A stretch of 64,000 nucleotides of DNA. It comes from Roseateles toxinivorans. Its GTDB lineage: Bacteria > Pseudomonadota > Gammaproteobacteria > Burkholderiales > Burkholderiaceae_C. The DNA is taken from contig NZ_SNXS01000001.1 of NCBI RefSeq assembly GCF_004362525.1, positions 482,520 through 546,519 of the forward strand. The letters are read 5' to 3'. Position numbers and translations under genes: made by a program. The stretch's first letter is position 1. Each line of letters starts with the position of its first letter. Positions 57,949 through 64,000 of the stretch are shown here, piece after piece. The notes beneath the pieces were generated by a model. It was not told the origin of the DNA. It made no database searches and saw nothing but the letters and a program-made list of their open reading frames with translations.

Positions 57949-58920
57949 ATGAGCAAAAAACACTTTCTGGAGTTCGAGCAACCGGTTGCCGAGCTCGAAA
58001 CCAAGATTGAAGAGCTGCGCTACGTGCAAAGCGAGTCGGCGGTCGATATCTCCGAAGAGATCGACCGGCTGGCCAAGAAAAGCCTTCAACTCACCAAAGA
58101 CATCTATTCGAGCCTGACGCCCTGGCAGGTGACGCAGATTGCGCGCCACGCCCAGCGGCCCTACACGCTCGACTATGTGAACGACATCTTCACCGAGTTC
58201 CAGGAACTGCACGGTGACCGCCATTACGCGGATGACCAGTCCATCGTTGGCGGTCTGGCCCGCTTCAATGGCCAGGCCTGCATGGTGCTGGGCCACCAGA
58301 AGGGCCGTGACACCAAGGAGCGCGCCGCGCGCAACTTCGGCATGTCGCGCCCCGAGGGTTATCGCAAGGCGCTGCGCCTGATGAAGCTGGCCGAGAAGTT
58401 CGGCCTGCCTGTGTTCACCTTTGTTGACACGCCCGGCGCCTATCCCGGCATCGGCGCCGAGGAGCGCGGCCAGTCGGAGGCGATCGGCCGCAACATCTTC
58501 GAGATGGCCCAGCTGGAAGTGCCCATCATCTCGACCATCATCGGCGAGGGCGGCTCCGGCGGCGCGCTGGCGATCTCGGTCGGCGATCAGGTGCTGATGC
58601 TGCAGTATTCGGTCTATTCGGTGATCTCGCCGGAGGGCTGTGCCTCCATTCTGTGGAAGACTTCGGAACGGGCCTCGGACGCCGCCGACGCTTTGGGCAT
58701 CACCGCCCATCGTCTGAAGGCGCTGAACCTGGTCGACAAGATCGTCAGCGAGCCGGTCGGTGGCGCGCATCGCGACCCCAAGCAGATGTCGTCCTTCCTG
58801 AAGCGTGCGTTGAACGACGCGCTGCGCCAGGTCAGCGATCTCAAGCCCAAGGAATTGCTGCAGCGCCGCTATGAGCGCCTGCAATCCTACGGCCGCTTCA
58901 GCGACACCAAGGAGCGCTGA
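57949..58920 (+). CDS. accA: acetyl-CoA carboxylase carboxyltransferase subunit alpha
   Basis: A 323-residue subunit that with AccD moves CO2 from biotin to acetyl-CoA, the first step of fatty-acid synthesis. Landmarks: [19 protein letters not shown] (~6-24), [40 protein letters not shown] (~158-180) and [11 protein letters not shown]. Start at 57949 follows CAAGCAGG. Four bp from tilS. Confidence 0.97.
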   Translation: MSKKHFLEFEQPVAELETKIEELRYVQSESAVDISEEIDRLAKKSLQLTKDIYSSLTPWQVTQIARHAQRPYTLDYVNDIFTEFQELHGDRHYADDQSIVGGLARFNGQACMVLGHQKGRDTKERAARNFGMSRPEGYRKALRLMKLAEKFGLPVFTFVDTPGAYPGIGAEERGQSEAIGRNIFEMAQLEVPIISTIIGEGGSGGALAISVGDQVLMLQYSVYSVISPEGCASILWKTSERASDAADALGITAHRLKALNLVDKIVSEPVGGAHRDPKQMSSFLKRALNDALRQVSDLKPKELLQRRYERLQSYGRFSDTKER

Positions 58921-58924
58921 TCCG

Positions 58925-60226
58925 GTGCGCGTTGCCGTCGCCTACAGCGGCGGGCGCGATTCCACCGCCTTGCTGCATGCAACGGCCCGCGCCGCGCTCG
59001 ATACGGGCGTGCAGGTCGTGGGCTTGCATGTGCACCACGGGCTCAGCCCGCATGCCGATGCCTGGCTGACCCATTGCCGCCAGCAGGTCGAGGGCTGGGC
59101 CGCGGCCGGCTTGCCGGTGTCGTTCATGTTTAGGCGCTTGCCCGGCAAACCGGCCAAGGGTGAAAGCATCGAGGCCTGGGCACGCGATGCCCGCTATCGG
59201 GCGCTGGAAGAGATGGCCGAGGAGCAGGGCGCAGCGCTGGTTCTGCTGGCCCATCACCGACGCGATCAGGCCGAGACCTTTGTGCTGCAGGCGCTGCGTG
59301 GCGCCGGCATGGCGGGTCTGTCGGCCATGCCAGAGTCGGTGGCGCGCAGCGGCCTGGTCTGGGCGCGGCCCTGGCTGAACGCAGGGCGCGAGCAGGTCGA
59401 GGCCTATCTGCAGGCCCATCAACTCAGCTTTATCGACGACGACAGCAATAGCGATCCGCGCTATGCCCGCAATCGGCTGCGCCTTCAGGTCTGGCCAAAG
59501 CTGCTGGAGGCCTTTCCTCAGGCGGAGAGTTCCCTGGCCACCAGCGCCGCCTGGGCGCAGGAGGCCTTGGCCTTGCAGCTGGAGCTGGCCGAGTTCGATC
59601 TGGACCAGGTTTGCGATGAGAAGCTGGCCCTGCGTCTCGGCGATTGGCAGAAGCTCTCGCCGGCCCGGTGCAGCAATGCCTTGCGCGCCTGGATTCAGCG
59701 CAGCTCGGGCCAGGCGGCGCCCGCCAGCCTGGTGCAGCGACTGATGGCCGAGCTGGGGCAGGCGCTGGCCCCGGCGGCCTGGCCGCATGGCGATGGCGAG
59801 TTGCGGCGGTATCGGGGGCGGCTGCGTTTCATGGCTGCGGCATCGATAGCCTCAAGCGAGGCGCCAGCCACCGATATGAGCATCTCGCGCGCCGGCCGCT
59901 ACCGCCTTGCCGGCTGGGGCGGCGTGCTGCAGGTGCAGGCGGTGAAGCAGGGCGGCGTGCCACTGGCCCGGTTGGCGCAACTGCAGATCCGGCCACGCCA
60001 AGGTGGCGAGCAATTCCAGCGCGCGCCGGCCAGCACCGCACGCAGTCTGAAGAAGTGTTTTCAGGAGGCCGCCGTGCCGGCCTGGGAGCGCGAAGGGCCC
60101 CTGCTGTTCGCCGGCGATCAGCTGTTGTACGTGCCGGGCCTCGGTGTCGATGCCCGTGTCTGGGGCACGGGCGGTGAGCGCATCATGAGCTTGCGATGGC
60201 TGCCTGATTCAAACGCGAAGGCTTGA
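58925..60226 (+). CDS. tilS: tRNA(Ile)-lysidine synthase
   Basis: A ~433-residue enzyme that modifies C34 of tRNA-Ile(CAU) to lysidine so it reads AUA. The PP-loop SGGRDS lies in VAVAYSGGRDSTALLH at the very start, followed by HHRRDQAETFVLQALRGAG and the RN-R region YARNRLRLQVWPKL. C-terminal domain to the end. GTG at 58925 has AAGGAG 10 bp upstream; ATG at 58871 inside accA is an alternative that adds 18 residues. Confidence 0.92.
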   Translation: MRVAVAYSGGRDSTALLHATARAALDTGVQVVGLHVHHGLSPHADAWLTHCRQQVEGWAAAGLPVSFMFRRLPGKPAKGESIEAWARDARYRALEEMAEEQGAALVLLAHHRRDQAETFVLQALRGAGMAGLSAMPESVARSGLVWARPWLNAGREQVEAYLQAHQLSFIDDDSNSDPRYARNRLRLQVWPKLLEAFPQAESSLATSAAWAQEALALQLELAEFDLDQVCDEKLALRLGDWQKLSPARCSNALRAWIQRSSGQAAPASLVQRLMAELGQALAPAAWPHGDGELRRYRGRLRFMAAASIASSEAPATDMSISRAGRYRLAGWGGVLQVQAVKQGGVPLARLAQLQIRPRQGGEQFQRAPASTARSLKKCFQEAAVPAWEREGPLLFAGDQLLYVPGLGVDARVWGTGGERIMSLRWLPDSNAKA

Positions 60227-60245
60227 GCCAGGCTTGACAAATGCT

Positions 60246-60268
60246 TGCTGCAGTGCAGCAGCTAGAAT
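60246..60268 (+). promoter_or_regulatory. dyad and -10 upstream of lysC
   Basis: TGCTGC-AGT-GCAGCA (60246-60260) lies just before TAGAAT (60263-60268). TTGACA at 60234-60239 is 23 bp from TAGAAT, too far for a normal pair. The dyad could be an operator. Confidence 0.35.
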
Positions 60269-60344
60269 TGTGGGTTGCGACCGCGGCGCAACCGCCCATC
60301 CGGGCTCACTACCCCGCGCAATTTCAATATCGCTCAACATCGAC

Positions 60345-61613
60345 ATGGCACTGATCGTTCACAAATACGGCGGCACGTCTATGGGTTCGACCGAACGCAT
60401 ACGTCAAGTCGCCAAACGCGTGGCCAAATGGGCGCGCGCCGGTCACCAGATGGTGGTCGTGCCCTCGGCCATGAGCGGCGAGACCAATCGCTTGCTGGGC
60501 CTGGCCAAGGAGTTGTCGCCCGAGGGCAGCAGCGCCGAGCTGAACCGCGAGCTGGACCTGATTGCCGCCACCGGCGAGCAGGTCTCGGTCGGTCTCCTGG
60601 CTATTGCGCTGCAGGCCGAGGGCATGCAGGCGGTCAGCTACGCCGGCTGGCAGGTGCCGATCAAGACCGATTCGTCGTTCACCAAGGCCCGTATCGAGAG
60701 CATTGACGACCAGCGCGTGCGTGCCGATCTGGCCGCCGGCAAGGTGGTCATCATCACCGGCTTCCAGGGCATCGACCCGAACGGCCATGTCACGACCCTG
60801 GGCCGTGGCGGCTCCGACACCTCGGCCGTGGCCGTGGCCGCGGCCATGAAGGCCGCCGAATGCCTGATCTACACCGATGTGGACGGCGTCTACACCACCG
60901 ACCCGCGCATCGTCAGCGATGCCCGCCGCCTGCACACCATCAGCTTCGAGGAGATGCTGGAAATGGCGTCTCTCGGCTCCAAGGTGCTGCAGATCCGCTC
61001 GGTCGAGTTTGCCGGCAAGTACCGCGTGCCGTTGCGCGTGCTGTCGAGCTTCACGCCATGGGACATCGATATCGAAGAGGAAGCCAAGTCGGGCACCCTG
61101 ATCACCTTTGAAGAGGACGTAAAAATGGAACAAGCCGTCGTATCGGGCATTGCCTTCAACCGTGACGAGGCCAAGGTCAGCCTGCTGGGCGTGCCCGACA
61201 AGCCCGGCATCGCGTTCCAGATCCTGGGCCCGGTGGCCGACGCCAATATCGATGTGGACGTGATCATCCAGAACGTCTCGCACGATGGCCGCACCGACTT
61301 CTCGTTCACCGTGCACCGCAATGACTACCAGCGCACGATGGAGCTGCTGAAGACCCGCGTCGCCGTCGACACCGGTGCCGCCTCGGTGGTCGGCGACAAG
61401 AACATCTGCAAGGTCAGCATTGTCGGCATCGGCATGCGCTCGCATGTGGGCGTGGCCTCCAAGATGTTCCGCTCGCTGAGCGAGGAGGGCATCAACATCC
61501 AGATGATCACGACCAGCGAAATCAAGACCAGCGTCGTCATCGACGAGAAGTACATGGAACTGGCCGTGCGCGCGCTGCACAAAGCTTTTGAACTGGATCA
61601 GCCAAACTCGTAA
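60345..61613 (+). CDS. lysC: aspartate kinase
   Basis: A 422-residue aspartokinase, first enzyme for Lys/Thr/Met. The kinase domain (~1-245) starts ALIVHKYGGTSMG and has GRGGSDTSAVAVAAA. Two ACT domains (~265-420) bind the feedback amino acids. The inside ATG at 61125, with AGAGG 8 bp before it, matches the start of the beta subunit in alpha2-beta2 aspartokinases (EQAVVSGIAF). A TTGACA at 60234 and TAGAAT at 60263 precede the gene. Confidence 0.95.
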   Translation: MALIVHKYGGTSMGSTERIRQVAKRVAKWARAGHQMVVVPSAMSGETNRLLGLAKELSPEGSSAELNRELDLIAATGEQVSVGLLAIALQAEGMQAVSYAGWQVPIKTDSSFTKARIESIDDQRVRADLAAGKVVIITGFQGIDPNGHVTTLGRGGSDTSAVAVAAAMKAAECLIYTDVDGVYTTDPRIVSDARRLHTISFEEMLEMASLGSKVLQIRSVEFAGKYRVPLRVLSSFTPWDIDIEEEAKSGTLITFEEDVKMEQAVVSGIAFNRDEAKVSLLGVPDKPGIAFQILGPVADANIDVDVIIQNVSHDGRTDFSFTVHRNDYQRTMELLKTRVAVDTGAASVVGDKNICKVSIVGIGMRSHVGVASKMFRSLSEEGINIQMITTSEIKTSVVIDEKYMELAVRALHKAFELDQPNS

Positions 61614-61633
61614 AAACCGGCCAGATTTTGGTC

Positions 61634-61639
61634 TAGAAT
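61634..61639 (+). promoter_or_regulatory. -10 of tRNA-Ser
   Basis: TAGAAT, 13 bases before the mature tRNA 5' end. No clear -35; transcription may also read through from lysC. Confidence 0.4.
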
Positions 61640-61652
61640 ACGAGGCTGTGCC

Positions 61653-61746
61653 GGAGACGTGACCGAGTGGCCGAAGGTGCTCCCCTGCTAAGGGAGTAGG
61701 TGCGCTAAAACGCGCCTCGAGGGTTCGAATCCCTCCGTCTCCTCCA
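61653..61746 (+). tRNA. tRNA-Ser, anticodon GCU
   Basis: A full cloverleaf can be drawn: acceptor GGAGACG with CGTCTCC; D stem ACC/GGT; anticodon stem CTCCC/GGGAG with loop CTGCTAA (anticodon GCT); a long class II variable arm GGTGCG/CGCGCC; T stem GAGGG/CCCTC with TTCGAAT. CCA is encoded. The base before CCA (position 73) reads T, while serine tRNAs of E. coli have G there. It reads AGC/AGU. Confidence 0.96.
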
Positions 61747-61756
61747 AAGTTGTGCA

Positions 61757-61785
61757 AAAAGCCGTTGAGTTCATCAACGGCTTTT
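61757..61785 (+). terminator. intrinsic terminator after tRNA-Ser
   Basis: AAAAGCCGTTGA (61757-61768), loop GTTCA, TCAACGGCTTTT (61774-61785), 12 bp perfect. Confidence 0.9.
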
Positions 61786-61818
61786 CTGTTTGCGCGTCTC
61801 TTTCTTTGTCCGCCGCGG

Positions 61819-61917
61819 CTACAGCCAGCGCCACAGGCTGCGCAGCCAGGCCGGCAGATGCACGGCGGGCGCGGGGCGGTAGGTCTGGCGATAGCTCTGG
61901 ACGAAGTCGTGGCGCAT
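61819..61917 (-). CDS. 32-residue small protein behind an SOS promoter, unknown
   Basis: ATG at 61917 preceded by GAGGAG (61924-61929 on the plus strand) with 6-base spacing, and ended by TAG at 61819. The product starts MRHDFVQSYRQTYRP, then a Pro/Ala turn, then a C-terminal Trp/Leu/Arg helix (LPAWLRSLWRWL) that looks amphipathic and could lie on a membrane. No known family. A sigma-70 promoter overlapped by a LexA box lies just upstream, which strengthens the case for a real gene. Small SOS-induced proteins in other bacteria (e.g. SidA of Caulobacter) block division; no similarity is claimed. Confidence 0.6.
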   Translation of the reverse strand: MRHDFVQSYRQTYRPAPAVHLPAWLRSLWRWL

Positions 61918-61934
61918 GGAGGGCTCCTCGAGCA

Positions 61935-61976
61935 CTGTTTATAAACACAGTATATCGAGCAACCTCGTATTTGCAA
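61935..61976 (-). promoter_or_regulatory. LexA-box promoter (SOS) of the 32-residue ORF
   Basis: On the minus strand: -35 TTGCAA (61971-61976), 16-bp spacer, -10 TATACT (61949-61954). The LexA box CTGT-N8-ACAG (61935-61950) overlaps the -10. Extended sides (TACTGT and ACAGT) also agree with the LexA consensus. Tight LexA repression released by DNA damage is predicted. Confidence 0.75.
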
Positions 61977-62006
61977 TGACCCAAGCCCTGCGGAATACCC
62001 GGGGCG

Positions 62007-63221
62007 CTACCCGCCGTTCATCAGCCCGTCCGCCTTGAACATCGCCTTGATGCCGCGCACCGCCTGGCGGATGCGGCTCTCGTTCTCGATCAGCGCGAAG
62101 CGCACATGGCCGTCGCCCTGGTCGCCAAAGCCTATTCCCGGCGACACGCAGACCTTGGCTTTGTCCAGCAACTGGCGCGCGAACTCCAGTGAGCCCAGCT
62201 CGCGGTAGGCCTCGGGAATGCGCGCCCAGATGTACATGCTGGCCTTCGGGCTTTCGACCGCCCAGCCGGCCTCGGTCAGGCCCTTGACCAGCACATCGCG
62301 GCGGCGCTGATAGGTGGCGGCAATCTCCTGCACACAGCTCTGGTCTCCTTCCAGCGCGGCAATGGCGGCCACCTGCAACGGCGTGAAGGTGCCGTAATCG
62401 TGGTAACTCTTGATGCGGGCAAGAGCCGCCACCAGATCCGGGTTGCCGACCATGAAGCCGACGCGCCAGCCGGCCATGTTGTAGCTCTTGCTCAAGGTGA
62501 AGAACTCGACCGCCACCTCCTTGGCGCCTTTCACCTGCATGATGGACGGGGCCTTCCAGCCGTCGAACACGATGTCGGCATAGGCCAGGTCGTGGACGAC
62601 CAGGATGTCGTGCTTGCGGGCCAGCGCGATGACGCGCTCGAAGAAGTCCAGCTCCACGCATTGCGCGGTCGGGTTCGACGGGAAGCCGAACACCATCATC
62701 TTCGGCTTGGGGTAGCTGCCGCGAATCGTCTTCTCCAGCTCGGCGAAGAAGTCCACATCCGAGGCCACCGGTATGGCGCGTATGTCGGCGCCGGCAATCA
62801 CGGCGCCGTAGATATGGATCGGATAGCTGGGGTCGGGCACCAGCACGGTGTCGCCGCGGTCAAGCGTGGCCAGCATCAGGTGTGCCAGCCCTTCCTTGGA
62901 GCCAATCGTGACGATGGCCTCGGTGTCCGGGTTGATGTCCACACCATAGCGCTTCTCATACCAATGCGAGATCGCGCGGCGCAGCCGCGGTATGCCCTTG
63001 CTGGCCGAGTAGCCGTGGGTGTCGGGCCGCTGCGCGACCTCGGTCAGCTTGGCGACGATGTGGGCGGGTGTGGCCCCGTCGGGGTTGCCCATGCTCATGT
63101 CGATGATGTCTTCGCCGCGTCGGCGCGCCGCCAGCTTGAGCTCGGCCGTGATGTTGAAGACGTAGGGGGGGAGGCGATCAATGCGCGCAAAGCGGCGCTT
63201 GCCCGAAGAGGAGGCAGTCAT
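62007..63221 (-). CDS. alaC: alanine-synthesising aminotransferase (AlaC-like)
   Basis: A 404-residue class I/II PLP aminotransferase. [12 protein letters not shown] (~45), PSYPIHIYG, the Asn/Asp/Tyr PLP pocket in [10 protein letters not shown] and VHDLAYAD, and the PLP lysine in [16 protein letters not shown]-terminal Arg lies in [16 protein letters not shown]. It resembles AlaC, which makes alanine from pyruvate and glutamate. Start at 63221 ([11 protein letters not shown]) fits the family N-terminus; the open frame above is not coding-like. Confidence 0.9.
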   Translation of the reverse strand: MTASSSGKRRFARIDRLPPYVFNITAELKLAARRRGEDIIDMSMGNPDGATPAHIVAKLTEVAQRPDTHGYSASKGIPRLRRAISHWYEKRYGVDINPDTEAIVTIGSKEGLAHLMLATLDRGDTVLVPDPSYPIHIYGAVIAGADIRAIPVASDVDFFAELEKTIRGSYPKPKMMVFGFPSNPTAQCVELDFFERVIALARKHDILVVHDLAYADIVFDGWKAPSIMQVKGAKEVAVEFFTLSKSYNMAGWRVGFMVGNPDLVAALARIKSYHDYGTFTPLQVAAIAALEGDQSCVQEIAATYQRRRDVLVKGLTEAGWAVESPKASMYIWARIPEAYRELGSLEFARQLLDKAKVCVSPGIGFGDQGDGHVRFALIENESRIRQAVRGIKAMFKADGLMNGG

Positions 63222-63294
63222 GATGGAGCTTTCACGTAAGCGCCCGGAACCGTCCGAGCGACGTGCCCTGTATTGAGGCAGGGCCGCGAACATC

Positions 63295-64000
63295 CTAACC
63301 CAGGACTGGCGTCCAGCATCGTGCCAGCGTGGCCACCGCCGCCGCAATGGCCTCGGGTGACACCCCGGCAAAGCCCAACATCAGACCCGGCCGCACCGGC
63401 GCCGCCGTGTTCGCGCCGATCTGGCTCAGCCGCCCCACTTCCACACCGTGGGCGAGGGCGCTGTCGGCCAGGGATTGCTCCAATGCCAGGCTGTCCAGCG
63501 GCAGGCAGGCATGCAGGCCGGCCTCGGTGACTGGCAGGGGCAGCCGGGCGCCAAGGTGCCGCTGCCAGGCCCCGTGCAGGGCGTCACGGCGGGCGCGGCT
63601 GACGCGGCGCATGCGGCGCACGTGCTGGCCGAAATGACCTTCGGCCATGAAGTCGGCCATCACCACCTGATCGGCGATCGGGGCGTGGCGGTCCAGTGCC
63701 GAGCGCAGCTTGGCCAGCACCGGCAGCCAGGCCTTGGGGGCCACCAGATAGCCCAGGCGCAGGCCGGGGAACATCAGCTTGGAGAAGGTGCCGATGTAGA
63801 GCACGCGGGCTTGCGTGTCCAGCGAGGCCAGGGGCTGAAGCGGGGCGCCGCTGTAGCGGTATTCGCCGTCGTAGTCGTCTTCCAGCACATAGGCGTTCTG
63901 CGCCTGCGCCCAGGCGAGCAAATCCAGGCGGCGCTGCAAGGACATCACTGCACCGCTGGGGAACTGGTGCGAGGGCGTGACATAGGCCAGCCGGAAGGCG
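63295..64000 (-). CDS. MocR-type GntR/aminotransferase regulator, 5' end outside window
   Basis: The C-terminal ~235 residues of a PLP-dependent aminotransferase-like domain, in frame to the right edge (reading [16 protein letters not shown], then [15 protein letters not shown]). The PLP-binding lysine is in [17 protein letters not shown], and [10 protein letters not shown] is the classic MocR signature. The N-terminal GntR helix-turn-helix would lie beyond 64000. MocR proteins regulate genes of vitamin B6 or amine metabolism. Divergence from its target cannot be seen. Confidence 0.9.
   Translation of the reverse strand, partial: AFRLAYVTPSHQFPSGAVMSLQRRLDLLAWAQAQNAYVLEDDYDGEYRYSGAPLQPLASLDTQARVLYIGTFSKLMFPGLRLGYLVAPKAWLPVLAKLRSALDRHAPIADQVVMADFMAEGHFGQHVRRMRRVSRARRDALHGAWQRHLGARLPLPVTEAGLHACLPLDSLALEQSLADSALAHGVEVGRLSQIGANTAAPVRPGLMLGFAGVSPEAIAAAVATLARCWTPVLG

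Noticed and set aside
60234-60268. TTGACA/TAGAAT as a normal lysC promoter
   Set aside because: Spacer of 23 bp is outside the working range of sigma-70; recorded only as separate elements.

Overview
The window looks like a stretch of ordinary chromosome from a GC-rich betaproteobacterium of the order Burkholderiales, probably the Rubrivivax/Roseateles/Leptothrix side. The support is gene order as I know it from that group: exbB-exbD-lpxK-Trm112-kdsB-adk divergent from xseA-sodB; a complete cbb3 oxidase cluster ccoI-S-N-O-Q-P-G-H followed by fnr and hemN; a monomeric and a dimeric isocitrate dehydrogenase in tandem; clpS-clpA; and cysS-(AlkA-like)-accA-tilS-lysC. There are no insertion sequences, phage genes, CRISPR arrays or rRNA genes. 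One tRNA gene, tRNA-Ser(GCU), is present.

Layout. 0-7.7 kb: the end of a GAF/PAS signalling protein, an AraC regulator, an EamA permease, trans-aconitate methyltransferase, a PfkB sugar kinase, a DUF72 protein, tadA and ldcA. 8-14.6 kb: a four-gene peptide-type ABC importer laid out like YejABEF. 15-25.2 kb: a nutrient-uptake block with a TonB-dependent receptor, two divergent TPR plus aspartyl/asparaginyl-hydroxylase paralogues, then tonB-exbB-exbD-exbD and an exported TPR-like protein. 25.2-30 kb: a short-chain dehydrogenase and the lipid A/KDO/adenylate kinase operon headed by a second ExbB/ExbD pair. 30.4-34.6 kb: xseA, sodB and a TctD/TctE-like two-component system. 34.6-46.1 kb: a microaerobic respiration island (cbb3 oxidase structural and assembly genes, FNR regulator, HemN, a TauE/SafE-like membrane protein). 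46.2-49.8 kb: two unrelated NADP isocitrate dehydrogenases. 49.8-64 kb: cold-shock protein, clpSA, mtfA, lpxH, two cyclophilins, cysS, an AlkA-like glycosylase, accA, tilS, lysC, tRNA-Ser, a tiny gene behind an SOS promoter, alaC and a MocR-type regulator running off the right edge.

Regulation that can be read from the DNA ties several blocks together. FNR-type boxes precede ccoI (at exactly -41.5 from a predicted start) and hemN, and an FNR with all four cluster cysteines is encoded between them. A shared 13-bp element within a TTATATAA-centred palindrome lies before both tam and the monomeric isocitrate dehydrogenase, two genes tied to aconitate/isocitrate. A LexA box overlaps a good sigma-70 promoter in front of a 32-codon ORF that I do not recognise; this is the best candidate here for something undescribed. 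The hydroxylase/TonB block is the second.
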